A DNA stretch of 64,000 nucleotides from Paenibacillus_D tarimensis_A (GTDB taxonomy: Bacteria; Bacillota; Bacilli; Paenibacillales; Paenibacillaceae), in the NCBI GenBank assembly GCA_041281825.1, contig CP166298.1, forward strand, positions 4,092,001 to 4,156,000. The letters are read 5' to 3'. Below are positions 41,350 through 50,049 of the stretch, one piece after another. Under the pieces are notes generated by a model, which was given only the letters and a program-made list of their open reading frames with translations, was not told where the DNA came from and did not search any database. The stretch's first letter is position 1; each line of letters begins with the position of its first letter. The translations under genes were made by a program, and so were the position numbers.

Positions 41350-42354
41350 ATGCCAGCGCAGGCGTTTCATTCGAAGTCCTCCATCACGGCATTCGGCACA
41401 TACGTGCCCGAGCGGCGGCTAACAAACAGCGATTTAGAACGAATGGTTGAAACAAGCAATGAATGGATCTTGCAGCGGACTGGAATATCGGAGAGGCGCA
41501 TCGCTGAGCCGGATCAATTTTGCAGCGATTTATGCATCGGCGCCGTTCGCGATCTGCTTGCCAATTATCCGGTGACTGTAGACGACGTCGATTATATTCT
41601 GGTCGCAACCTCAACACCGGACACTTCATTTCCGAGCGTAGCCTCCAGAGTGCAGGCGAAATTCGGCATTCGTAATGCCGGGACGGCCGATGTGCAGGCG
41701 GCATGCGCCGGTTTCGTGACGGGATTGCAGATGGCGAACGGTCTTATTCTGACAGGCGCTTTCCGCAAAATACTGGTCATTGGAGCAGATACATTGTCCA
41801 AAATAACGGATTATACGGATCGCACCACCTGTATACTATTCGGTGACGGCGCAGGAGCGGCGCTTGTGGAAGCTGCGGAGGAGCCTTCATTTATAGGAGC
41901 TTATACCGATACGGATGGTCAATACGGTCATCATCTGTACCGCTCGGCTTTATCCGCTAAAATCGGGGAAGCGGACATCGCCGCTACCGGAACAATCGTC
42001 CAGAATGGCCGGGAGGTGTACAAGTGGGCGGTGAGCCGCGTCTCCGAAGGTGTGCGGCATATACTTAGCCGATATGAAATAGCCGTAAACGACATCGATT
42101 GGTTCATTCCTCACAGCGCCAATCTTCGGATAATCGAATCGATAAACGAACGGACAGGCATTCCAATGGGAAGAACGCTCTATAGCATGGTCGAATACGG
42201 CAACACTTCTGCTGCCACCATTCCGCTGGCCTTGCATAAAGGAATCAAAGAAGGCCGCATTAAACGCGGCGATCTGCTGCTTCTGTACGGATTCGGCGGC
42301 GGCCTTACGCAATCCGCGCTGCTTGTGCGCTGGATGCTCGACAGTCCGGCATGA
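41350..42354 (+). CDS. fabH: Beta-ketoacyl-ACP synthase III
   Basis: 334 residues of the FabH family: active-site Cys in AACAGFVTGLQ (about residue 119), His in WFIPHSANLRI and Asn in YGNTSAATIP; the C-terminal loop LLLYGFGGGLT is also typical. It condenses acetyl- or branched-chain acyl-CoA with malonyl-ACP to start fatty-acid synthesis. GGAG and a FapR-like palindrome lie upstream. Single gene, so it may be a second FabH for special conditions rather than the main fab operon copy. Confidence 0.92.
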   Translation: MPAQAFHSKSSITAFGTYVPERRLTNSDLERMVETSNEWILQRTGISERRIAEPDQFCSDLCIGAVRDLLANYPVTVDDVDYILVATSTPDTSFPSVASRVQAKFGIRNAGTADVQAACAGFVTGLQMANGLILTGAFRKILVIGADTLSKITDYTDRTTCILFGDGAGAALVEAAEEPSFIGAYTDTDGQYGHHLYRSALSAKIGEADIAATGTIVQNGREVYKWAVSRVSEGVRHILSRYEIAVNDIDWFIPHSANLRIIESINERTGIPMGRTLYSMVEYGNTSAATIPLALHKGIKEGRIKRGDLLLLYGFGGGLTQSALLVRWMLDSPA

Positions 42355-42399
42355 TCAAACCCGAAACGCTATTTTAGCAGATACCTGATATTCGTTTAT

Positions 42400-42427
42400 A
42401 CCTTCGACTCGTACACGACATATCATG
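42400..42427 (+). promoter_or_regulatory. Possible sigma-K-like promoter
   Basis: AC, 17 bases, then CATATCATG (consensus CATANNNTA with one mismatch), 40 bases before the Gln/Ser-rich gene. Weaker than the gerE and manC sites. Confidence 0.4.
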
Positions 42428-42467
42428 TACTATCTATTAGAATGACAAGGGTGAGGATGAAGCGAGA

Positions 42468-43238
42468 ATGAACCGTGACGAGCCGGAAAACCAATCCGTC
42501 CGGGAAATACAAGATGAAGAAGAAAAAGAAAAGAAACCGTTCAACCAAGAGGAGAATATCCCGATGGAGGCCCCTGGGGACAGCGATCCGACAAACGTTC
42601 GGCTTTCCGATATCGCTGCTCCCCCTAAACGAACGGAGTCGGACGTTGAGATAACGGACAGCTCGCAGAACGCGGAGAGTTTAAAGACGGATACAATCTA
42701 TGAACAGACAGTCTTAGAACAATCCGAATCGGCGGCCGGTTTACCGGGACAAGAATCCAGCCAGGATGCCGATCCCGTGTCGAAGATGTCCTCCGAGCAA
42801 ATTGCGGGCTCCAATGGGGCTGCCTCGAACCAATCGAACTATCAGTCAAATTATCAGCCTTCCTATGAGTCAACCTATCAATCCAGCCAGCAGTATCACC
42901 ACTCGGCGAATCAGACTCACTTCCAGCATTCCATCGATCAATCTGCCGATCAATCCTCCAATGCCGTTATTCAACATCAGACTATAGAAGCAATGAATAC
43001 CCCGATTGCCCCCGCCTTACCTGCAAGCCGCTCCAACGGCAGAACCGGGAACCGTTCCGTTCGCCGCCGCACAAGCAAGAAAAAAAAGAGCAAAGCATTT
43101 CGTGCCAACGGCTCGAAACGAAACAAAACCAGCTGCCGGGCATTGAAAAAAAGGCGTAACCAGCCGTTCACCTTAACCGTTCGAACCGTTAAGAACAAGT
43201 CAGGGCTGACAATTCAAATTCGGATGAATGTAAAATAA
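42468..43238 (+). CDS. Low-complexity Gln/Ser-rich protein with a basic C-terminal tail
   Basis: 256 residues: an acidic N-terminus (~1-110), a Gln/Ser/Asn/Tyr-rich middle (~118-170, repeats such as NQSNYQSNYQ), then a Lys/Arg-rich tail (RRRTSKKKKSKAF) and a short beta-like end. No known domain. The basic tail resembles the N-terminal tails of several glycosyltransferases in the cluster that follows. It may be a spore-surface scaffold or glycan acceptor; that is inference. A bidirectional terminator follows. Confidence 0.7.
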   Translation: MNRDEPENQSVREIQDEEEKEKKPFNQEENIPMEAPGDSDPTNVRLSDIAAPPKRTESDVEITDSSQNAESLKTDTIYEQTVLEQSESAAGLPGQESSQDADPVSKMSSEQIAGSNGAASNQSNYQSNYQPSYESTYQSSQQYHHSANQTHFQHSIDQSADQSSNAVIQHQTIEAMNTPIAPALPASRSNGRTGNRSVRRRTSKKKKSKAFRANGSKRNKTSCRALKKRRNQPFTLTVRTVKNKSGLTIQIRMNVK

Positions 43239-43252
43239 AAAAAGAAATACAA

Positions 43253-43293
43253 AAAAGGATGCTTCTGCTTAAGTTGGAGAAGCATCCTTTTTA
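43253..43293. terminator. Bidirectional terminator
   Basis: AAAAAGGATGCTTCT pairs with AGAAGCATCCTTTTT around an 11-base loop, between two convergent genes (it overlaps the 3' end of the downstream one). Confidence 0.88.
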
Positions 43294-43577
43294 CCTGTTT
43301 GCGAAATTCTTGCTTTAGCGTAAATCAAGACTTTGCCAGGCTTTCCCTTCGTCGGCTTGGGAATGTGAATCCCAAGCATTTTTTCGGCAAGAGCCATCTG
43401 GTATTTGCTTAACACCTCAATGTTTTTCTTGAATTCGCGGCTTACGGCATGATGATTCTCCGAAATATCCGCCATGCTTTCGATGATTTTGGCCAATGCC
43501 GTTTGACTCCGTGTCAAAGCTTCCAGAATGTCCAGCTTAATAGCGTTCTCCCTGTCGTCTGCCGTTCTTGCCTTCAT
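43269..43577 (-). CDS. Small helical protein, glycan-cluster set (1 of 3)
   Basis: About 102 residues, predicted mainly helical (DILEALTRSQTALAKIIES, EFKKNIEVLSKYQMALAEKM), with a basic C-terminus. It is third in a tight row of three small minus-strand genes of similar build. No family recognised. Could be structural or an adaptor in spore-surface assembly. Confidence 0.7.
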   Translation of the reverse strand: MKARTADDRENAIKLDILEALTRSQTALAKIIESMADISENHHAVSREFKKNIEVLSKYQMALAEKMLGIHIPKPTKGKPGKVLIYAKARISQTGKKDASPT

Positions 43578-43583
43578 CACGAT

Positions 43584-43907
43584 CTAACCATCCATGTCAC
43601 CGAACATTTCGCTCATCCCGGCGCCGGAAGACTGCTCGGACTTGTTCAGGACAGCTTTCAGGTTTTTCCCTAGCCCGATCTCCATCTTGGTTAAACCGTC
43701 AATGACCTCTACGACCGTTTCATGCAGTTGAAGCGTTTGTTTCAATTGATCCTCATATTCCTCGAAAGCGGAGTCGCACACATAATTGCAGACCCAGTTC
43801 CGGGATTTCTCCGCCTCCAGCGCCTTTGCTTCCAAAATAGCTGAAACATGGAACTGGATTCTGACCGCTGCGTCCAGCATCTGCAGGTAAGATTCTTCTC
43901 GATTCAT
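43584..43907 (-). CDS. Small helical protein, glycan-cluster set (2 of 3)
   Basis: 107 residues, helical, with two Cys (NWVCNYVCDSAFEEYEDQ) and an acidic end (SEMFGDMDG). Internal heptad-like spacing resembles the neighbours (QTLQLHETVVEVIDGLTKME). Function unknown. Confidence 0.7.
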   Translation of the reverse strand: MNREESYLQMLDAAVRIQFHVSAILEAKALEAEKSRNWVCNYVCDSAFEEYEDQLKQTLQLHETVVEVIDGLTKMEIGLGKNLKAVLNKSEQSSGAGMSEMFGDMDG

Positions 43908-43917
43908 TGTCGAACAC

Positions 43918-44214
43918 CTACTCCTCTTCCGGCACCGGTTCCGGCGTCATTTCCTTTATTACATCCGAAAGGTTGTCGGCCATTGCTTCTTCCAGCTCCG
44001 CTAAACCGTTTAAATACGCGGTTACACTTTTGGCGACTTGTATTGAATTCTCCGAAACTGTGTCGACATCTTTAAACGATCCATGCATATCGGGAATAGC
44101 TTGGATGACGGCCGACATTTGGACAACAACATCCTTTTTCGCCTGAATGATTCGAGCCAATTCCTGATGAGATTTCGCCATATGTTGAATAATGGACGTT
44201 ATTTTCTGCTCCAT
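43918..44214 (-). CDS. Small helical protein, glycan-cluster set (3 of 3)
   Basis: About 98 residues, helical (SIIQHMAKSHQELARIIQAK, YLNGLAELEEAMADNL), ending with an acidic EPVPEEE. ATG 44214 lies behind GGGAGCGTGGCG. First gene of the three; a sigma-K-like site lies 50 bases upstream. The set shares the theme of two to three amphipathic helices of ~25 residues, so the genes may be ancient duplicates. Confidence 0.7.
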   Translation of the reverse strand: MEQKITSIIQHMAKSHQELARIIQAKKDVVVQMSAVIQAIPDMHGSFKDVDTVSENSIQVAKSVTAYLNGLAELEEAMADNLSDVIKEMTPEPVPEEE

Positions 44215-44265
44215 CGCCACGCTCCCGCCTTTCCACTTATAAATGCGGTGCATATTGCTCCCTTA

Positions 44266-44293
44266 TACAATATACGCGGTCCTGCAAAAAGGT
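44266..44293 (-). promoter_or_regulatory. Possible sigma-K-like promoter of the three small helical genes
   Basis: On the minus strand: AC, 17 bases, TATATTGTA (consensus CATANNNTA with one mismatch), about 50 bases before the 44214 start. Confidence 0.4.
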
Positions 44294-44313
44294 GTATCCG
44301 GAAACGGAATCAA

Positions 44314-45699
44314 TTACCCGATCATATTTAGCCGATGAAGCCGCTGCTTGATTAATTCTCCCGCCGCCCTGGGAGAGAAATGGGTTTCAATCGTTTCTTT
44401 GCCCATCGCTGCTATGGAGTTGCGCCATTCCGGAAGCTCGACCAGTTTCTTCATATGGGAAGCCGCATGTTCCAGATCGGGCTCTGCCCAGGTTTGATAA
44501 CCTTTGTAAGGCCCCCAATCCTCTCCCACCTTGGACAAAGTATACTTAACGAGACAGGAATTCATCGGATTCATAAAATCCGTATTCCCGGACCAATCCG
44601 TTCCGATAACGGGTTTACCCAGAGCCATCGCTTCGGCAAGCCCAAGCCCGAACCCTTCCGCTCGGTGCAGAGATACAAAGCTGTCCGTGCAATGAATGAG
44701 CGAATTGACTTCTTCCCGCGACAGGACTTGATCCAGAATATAAATGTTTTTATACCCATCCACCAACTGGCGTACATTTTCCAGATCGCCGGGCCTTGCT
44801 TCCGCATTATTCAGCTTTACAATCAAACCTGCGCTGGTGTCGTCCCGATCAAAAGCCATTTTGAAAGCCTGTATGGCACCCTCGGGGTTTTTTCGCCGCA
44901 TGTAGCTTTGTGTATCAAACATGGAAAGGAACAGAAAACGCTCGTCCGGCAGTCCGAAGGTTCCCCTGCCCATGTCCGGACGATAAGAGACCTCCACTCC
45001 ATGCGGTATGCGTACCACCGGAACCTTGGATTTTCTGGAGATACTGTCCTGAACAAAGGATGAAGGTACCCACACCTCGTTCAATAAATCGAACCCGCCC
45101 ATAAACTCTTCCGGAAAATCAGGCAGCTCCCAGTGCCAATAGCCGATATTGTATCGTCTGCCAAACAGCAGATCTCCAAAATGGCTGGATGCATAGTGGA
45201 GCGTATCCGCATTAAGATGAATGATGTTCGTGTTGTAGACCGGATCCTTAACTTCTCTGTGCTGCCACGAAAAGTCCGTCTCGCGGATGACTGTATTGAG
45301 CGGGAGATTGAGCATACCAAACGGAACATCCGTCGTACTTAGCGCTCTGGCTGCCAGTCGGCACGATTCGCCGATACCCATTTCGTGATACATCAGCCCG
45401 ACCAGATTGACTCCGGGAAGCAGAGCCGGGTCTTTCATAAACGAAGGCTGATCCGCTGTGGAGGGCTTCCTTTGGATAGGTACAATTGCAACCGGAAAGG
45501 ACCGGCTTCTTGAACGCCGTTTCCGATTTTTCCCGACACGAACGGCGGAAGCCGTCCTGCGGCCCGATCTGGTCTTTGCCGATTTCTTTATTTTATTTCT
45601 TAACCGCATGTTTGGACGGAGCCCTATTTTGCGTCCCGGTTTCTTTTTCGAGACCTTTCGCACTTTGATCGTCCGATTTTTCCTGAGTGCCTTTACCAC
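44314..45699 (-). CDS. Family-4-type glycosyltransferase with Lys/Arg-rich N-terminal tail
   Basis: 461 residues. Residues ~1-75 are extremely basic (KKKPGRKIGL, RKRRSRSRSF). The rest is GT-B: NLVGLMYHEMGIGESCR near the start of the domain, WVPSSFVQDSI, and the E-x7-E donor site in SLHRAEGFGLGLAEAMALG. It would transfer a sugar from an activated donor in the cytoplasm. The basic tail is not part of the GT fold and recurs in other proteins of this cluster. Confidence 0.88.
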   Translation of the reverse strand: MVKALRKNRTIKVRKVSKKKPGRKIGLRPNMRLRNKIKKSAKTRSGRRTASAVRVGKNRKRRSRSRSFPVAIVPIQRKPSTADQPSFMKDPALLPGVNLVGLMYHEMGIGESCRLAARALSTTDVPFGMLNLPLNTVIRETDFSWQHREVKDPVYNTNIIHLNADTLHYASSHFGDLLFGRRYNIGYWHWELPDFPEEFMGGFDLLNEVWVPSSFVQDSISRKSKVPVVRIPHGVEVSYRPDMGRGTFGLPDERFLFLSMFDTQSYMRRKNPEGAIQAFKMAFDRDDTSAGLIVKLNNAEARPGDLENVRQLVDGYKNIYILDQVLSREEVNSLIHCTDSFVSLHRAEGFGLGLAEAMALGKPVIGTDWSGNTDFMNPMNSCLVKYTLSKVGEDWGPYKGYQTWAEPDLEHAASHMKKLVELPEWRNSIAAMGKETIETHFSPRAAGELIKQRLHRLNMIG

Positions 45700-45750
45700 T
45701 TCACGTACACACTCCTTCCTTTACGGCTTCCGTTGTGTATAGGCATGAAA

Positions 45751-45777
45751 GCGGGGCTTCAGCGCCCCGCCTTTCTT
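45751..45777. terminator. Terminator between nucleotide-sugar genes and glycosyltransferase gene
   Basis: GCGGGGC (45751-45757) pairs with GCCCCGC (45764-45770), flanked by T/A-rich tails on both strands, 20 bases after the dehydratase-like gene stop. Confidence 0.75.
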
Positions 45778-45796
45778 ATTGATCCATTCTATCTGT

Positions 45797-46747
45797 CTAC
45801 ACTCTGGCCCGCCAATAATCCAATAGGTCCTGCATCGTCTGATCAAACGGAATTTCCGGTTTCCAACCCGTCTGCTGATTGAATTTCGAATAATCCCCCA
45901 GCAAGATTTCCACATCGGAAGGCCGCAGTCGTGCCGGGTCCTGCCGAACCTTAATTTCCACTTTACTTTTCGAGAGCAGCAGATCAAGCATTTCCCGAAT
46001 CGTTAGGCATGTACCCGAAGCGATATTATACGTTTCTCCGGCAACCCCTTTTTCAAGCGCCAGCCAATATGCCCTTACGACGTCACGTACATCCGTAAAA
46101 TCCCGTTTCGCATCCAAATTGCCGACAGATAATACGGGAGCCTTCTTTCCTTTCTCGATTTCCGCAATTTGTTTCGAGAAATTGGAGGTAACGAAATTTT
46201 CTCCCCTGCGCGGACCGGTATGATTGAATGTTCGGGTAGGCACGATATGGAGCCCGTAGCTTTTGTGATACTGATAACCGAGATATTCCTGCGCTACTTT
46301 ACTTACGGCATAAGGACTGAGAGGACGCAGTGGATTGGATTCCTTAATTGGGGTTTCGTGCGGCTCGACATGACCGTACTGTTCGCTGGAGCAGGCTAAT
46401 TGAATTTTGGTGTCCATGTCAAAACGACGGACGGCCTCCAGAATATTGACTTCACCGGCGATATTATTAAGGATCGTGTCGATTGGCGAGTTCCAGGAAG
46501 TGGGCACAAAGCTTTGTGCCGCAAGATGAAATATAAGATCCGGTTTCGCATTGCCGATCAGCGTCTCGACGGAGAAGGGATCCTTTAATTCGCATTCTAC
46601 CAGCTCAAGATCTTTTATGAGATGACGAATATGATCCATCCGGCTGCGCTGCCTGATCGTGCCTACCACTTCTACATTCCGGTTAAGCAAGTATTCCGCC
46701 ATATGGCTGCCCACAAAACCTGTGATACCGGTAACGAGAGCTTTCAT
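45797..46747 (-). CDS. GDP-mannose 4,6-dehydratase-like SDR enzyme
   Basis: 316 residues, extended SDR fold: GITGFVGSHMAEYLL, LIFHLAAQSFVP, catalytic CSSEQYG and YAVSK, and RTFNHTGPRRGENFV. These phrases match GDP-mannose 4,6-dehydratase and the related 4-keto-6-deoxymannose reductase (RMD). Directly downstream of manC (6 bases), so it should use GDP-mannose. With the perosamine-synthase-like gene at 50.7 kb the dehydratase role is favoured. Confidence 0.85.
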   Translation of the reverse strand: MKALVTGITGFVGSHMAEYLLNRNVEVVGTIRQRSRMDHIRHLIKDLELVECELKDPFSVETLIGNAKPDLIFHLAAQSFVPTSWNSPIDTILNNIAGEVNILEAVRRFDMDTKIQLACSSEQYGHVEPHETPIKESNPLRPLSPYAVSKVAQEYLGYQYHKSYGLHIVPTRTFNHTGPRRGENFVTSNFSKQIAEIEKGKKAPVLSVGNLDAKRDFTDVRDVVRAYWLALEKGVAGETYNIASGTCLTIREMLDLLLSKSKVEIKVRQDPARLRPSDVEILLGDYSKFNQQTGWKPEIPFDQTMQDLLDYWRARV

Positions 46748-46752
46748 CGATG

Positions 46753-47784
46753 TTATGAGCCTCCTTTATTTTGCTGGATTACTTCAAGAGCATTTTTGAT
46801 CTGCTGTTCTTTGGATTTATGGCAGATCAGCAAACCGTCAAGAGTCGAAACGATGATCAGGTCCTGCGCCCCGATGACAACCGTTTGTATCTTTTCCGAA
46901 TAGATGATGCTGTTATTTGTGAACGCCGCATGAACATCGCCGATCATCATATTTCCCTCTTCCGTCGGATCATGAATACGCTCCAAAGACGTCCATGACC
47001 CGACATCGTCCCAGTCAAAGCTTACAGGGATAACATAAATGTGGTCCGCTTTTTCAAGTATGGCGTAATCTATGGATATTTTAGGGAGCGACAGATACGC
47101 GGATTCTATATTCTTACCGGAATAACTGAGCAGCTCCCACATGCGCTCCTGGTGAAGCTTCATGTAGTGGGCAATCGTCGAAGGCTTCCAGACGAACATA
47201 CCGCTGTTCCAGAATACGTCCTTCCTTTTGAATAAGTGATCCGCCTTCTCTTTTGACGGTTTTTCAATAAAAGACTTGACACGCGTCGGAGTCTCCTCTC
47301 TTGCATCCTCTTCAACTTCAATGTATCCGTAGCCTGTTTCCGGCCGGGTCGGCACGATCCCCAAGGTTACTATGTTATGGCCGGCCCTTGCCGTTTTCTC
47401 CGCTTCGATCAGCGCTTTACGAAGGGCTTCCCCATTCGAAATGTAATGATCCGAAGGCGAAACAACGAGCACCTCATCATCCGATTGCCGCAAGAAATGA
47501 AGTGCGGTAAATGCAATGCAGGGCCCCGTATCCCGCTGTTCCGGCTCCAATATGATCCGGTCGTGCGCGAGACGCGGCAATTGCTCCCTGATGATTTCAA
47601 GATACTGCCTTGTTGTCACGATATATATGGATGATTCCGGCATCCAACTCGCGAATCTCATATACGTTTGTTGAATCATGGTCTCATTTGGCGTCGTCAA
47701 GGAAAGAAACTGCTTCGGCTTCGCCTCGGTGCTTCTCGGCCAGAACCGGGTTCCCTTTCCCCCTGCCATGATAACTGCTTTCAT
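46753..47784 (-). CDS. manC: Mannose-1-phosphate guanylyltransferase
   Basis: About 343 residues: nucleotidyl-transfer motif MAGGKGTRFWPRS, substrate motif RPETGYGYIEV, FIEKP, and FWNSGMFVWK typical of GDP-mannose pyrophosphorylases. It makes GDP-mannose from mannose-1-phosphate and GTP. ATG 47784 lies 9 bases after GGAGGG; an upstream in-frame start lacks support. A sigma-K-type promoter lies ~80 bases upstream. Confidence 0.92.
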   Translation of the reverse strand: MKAVIMAGGKGTRFWPRSTEAKPKQFLSLTTPNETMIQQTYMRFASWMPESSIYIVTTRQYLEIIREQLPRLAHDRIILEPEQRDTGPCIAFTALHFLRQSDDEVLVVSPSDHYISNGEALRKALIEAEKTARAGHNIVTLGIVPTRPETGYGYIEVEEDAREETPTRVKSFIEKPSKEKADHLFKRKDVFWNSGMFVWKPSTIAHYMKLHQERMWELLSYSGKNIESAYLSLPKISIDYAILEKADHIYVIPVSFDWDDVGSWTSLERIHDPTEEGNMMIGDVHAAFTNNSIIYSEKIQTVVIGAQDLIIVSTLDGLLICHKSKEQQIKNALEVIQQNKGGS

Positions 47785-47863
47785 GCACTGTATCCCTCCA
47801 TCCCTGCATAATCCCGTGTCATGTCGTTCCTTATACCATGCCACGTTATTCCGACAGTTGCTC

Positions 47864-47890
47864 TATAGTATGCATAGTGGATGGGAGGGT
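47864..47890 (-). promoter_or_regulatory. Sigma-K-type promoter of the manC operon
   Basis: On the minus strand: AC (47890-47889), 16 bases, then CATACTATA (47872-47864), a full match to AC-N16/17-CATANNNTA with the same -10 sequence as the gerE promoter. Confidence 0.65.
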
Positions 47891-47942
47891 ATGGACAGGT
47901 AACCTGTCACAAGGGAAATTGGCGGTTGTACCTTTTGCCCGC

Positions 47943-49841
47943 TTATGCAGGGCCCATGGCCTTTTGGAATACCTCCAAATATTCCATAGCGACATCCGAC
48001 CACTTTCGTGCAATAAGAGGGGCAATGGCCGCTTTCTGTCCTGGAACCAATTGCTTGTTCAACTTCCATAGACTACGGATTGCATTAGTCATTTCCCCTA
48101 TGTTGTAGCCATCAAAAGTTACAAAAGCGGACTGATCCGGTATGACCTCGTTAATGATCTGCAGTCTGCTGAAAGCGACCGGAGTATCTACCATCAGCGA
48201 TTCCAGAACCGGAAACGGACAGCTGGCTTCGAACAACGTTGGAGTTATCGTACCGGTCGCATATTTGTATAGAGAAGGAATGTCCGGTGATGAAAGTCTG
48301 CCCAAGAATACGACGCTTTTCACCGCCGCCGAATCCGGGCATTGTTTCAATACCATTTCGATTTCGGACTGCAAAGGGCGGCCAGCAGGCACATCAGTCA
48401 GTACCAGCTTTAATTGGGATTGGCGACCTTCCTCACTCTGCTTGAAGCGCAGGAAAGCTTCGATTAACCGGTGATGGTTTTTGTGCAGCCGGATAACGGA
48501 CGGATATACCAAGTACTCGCCGAACAGATTGTGCTTTCTTCTAAACGCCGTTTCATCCTGAAATCCGAAGACGCCGTATTCCTCGGCAGGAGCCGCAGGA
48601 CGGACGACATGGAGCCTTTCGGGAGGGAGCCCGAGAAACCTTTGTCCTTCATATTCACGTATCGTATCCGATGAGAACACGACGGCAGCAGCATTCCGCG
48701 CGTTGGCAACGGCAATTTGATGCAATCGCTGAAATTCGTCTCTATATCTTCCAAAGTATAAATCCTGGAAATGCAGGTATACGAGATCATGTAAAGTGAG
48801 CACCGTAGGTTTCTTGAGCTCTGACGCCATTTCCATACCCACATAGGGGACATACCAGACCTGAGCGGGTATGTTTTGGTTAATGGCTTCCATTTCGTTC
48901 GAATGATGAATGAGCAGCCGTTCAGGAAAGCTGTCTTTTACATGGGCAAACAAAGAACTGACATCCGCATAATTGATATCTGTCGTTGCGGCGTAGATTA
49001 ATACATCCGGATTGGCCTTAAGAAGACCTTCCGCCAGCCGCACCACAAACCTTCCGATCCCTTCCCCGTCCCAGGTTCGTCTGTCCCGATGGCCGAGAAA
49101 AATGCCAATATGCTTTATTGATTCACCGTTCCAACGGTTCTTTCCGCTTGGAATATCTGCGGCGGACAGCAGCCTGGCGCATTCTGCCGATTGAAGGAAC
49201 ATGCCTAACAAGCTTCTGCGGGGAAGTCCCTCGGCCAATGCTTTCATATAATTGTTGTACCCGTCGGGATCGGGCTCTCTGCACAATATCTCCTCGTACA
49301 AGGCATGAATATAGTTTTGATCATTCGTTCGGTAGAACAGCTGCAGGATGCCTCCCAGTGTACTTCGGGCAAACTGGGATGGAGGCTGCCGCCCGAATAC
49401 TTCCTCCGCCTCTTCACTCTGGACCATGGCGGAAGCGATCCGAATTTTCTCCGTTCCGCCGTGAATATGGCCGGAATGTCCGTTAAGCCCTTCCGGGTCC
49501 GGCTCTCTGTGCAGTACCTGCCGATACAGCTCCCAGAGGAAAGCCTCTCCTTCCAGCTCGAAAGTTTTCCTCAAAAGATCGATGATCCGATATTCACCCT
49601 GGACATTTTGCCGGTATCTCTCATTCTCCTCTCTCAGCCCGTTCCATCGATCCGGAGCTTCCGTTTGCACGGCAAGCCGCACTCGGGTATGTCTTTTTCC
49701 GCGCTTCTTTCTCCTTTTTCGGGCACGTGAATTTTTTGACAGGCTTTTTTTCCTCAATGTTTTTCTAGCCGTTTTCTTGACGGACTTCCTTTTCCCGGCC
49801 CGACGCCGGATTTTTATGCGCCTGCTTCGCTTGTTTTTCAA
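47943..49841 (-). CDS. Glycosyltransferase with basic tail, two DUF4214-like repeats and GT-B domain
   Basis: About 632 residues. Residues ~1-55 are almost only Arg/Lys (KIRRRAGKRK, RARKRRKKRGKRH). Then two DUF4214-like helical units (LYRQVLHREPDPEGLNGH and LYEEILCREPDPDGYNNY) and a GT-B glycosyltransferase domain (TLHDLVYLHFQDLYFG, YPSVIRLHKNHHRLIEAF, ASCPFPVLESL). A TTG at 49841 behind TAGGAGAGATCAGA is preferred; ATG 49868 has no ribosome site. Confidence 0.87.
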   Translation of the reverse strand: MKNKRSRRIKIRRRAGKRKSVKKTARKTLRKKSLSKNSRARKRRKKRGKRHTRVRLAVQTEAPDRWNGLREENERYRQNVQGEYRIIDLLRKTFELEGEAFLWELYRQVLHREPDPEGLNGHSGHIHGGTEKIRIASAMVQSEEAEEVFGRQPPSQFARSTLGGILQLFYRTNDQNYIHALYEEILCREPDPDGYNNYMKALAEGLPRRSLLGMFLQSAECARLLSAADIPSGKNRWNGESIKHIGIFLGHRDRRTWDGEGIGRFVVRLAEGLLKANPDVLIYAATTDINYADVSSLFAHVKDSFPERLLIHHSNEMEAINQNIPAQVWYVPYVGMEMASELKKPTVLTLHDLVYLHFQDLYFGRYRDEFQRLHQIAVANARNAAAVVFSSDTIREYEGQRFLGLPPERLHVVRPAAPAEEYGVFGFQDETAFRRKHNLFGEYLVYPSVIRLHKNHHRLIEAFLRFKQSEEGRQSQLKLVLTDVPAGRPLQSEIEMVLKQCPDSAAVKSVVFLGRLSSPDIPSLYKYATGTITPTLFEASCPFPVLESLMVDTPVAFSRLQIINEVIPDQSAFVTFDGYNIGEMTNAIRSLWKLNKQLVPGQKAAIAPLIARKWSDVAMEYLEVFQKAMGPA

Positions 49842-50049
49842 TCTGATCTCTCCTATAGGTGAATTCATTTCAGCTTATGACAAACACCCGAAAGTGAAAC
49901 GGCAAACGTCCTTATTTAGGTAGAATCACCGGTTTTTTACCCAAAAGGGCGAGTGTCCGGTTACCCTTGTCACCATTCTTGCAGCGCTGAATACTTTTAG
50001 ATTAAGCCTGATTCTTGTAGAGGAGGAATGGAAGATATCCTCAAATGAT

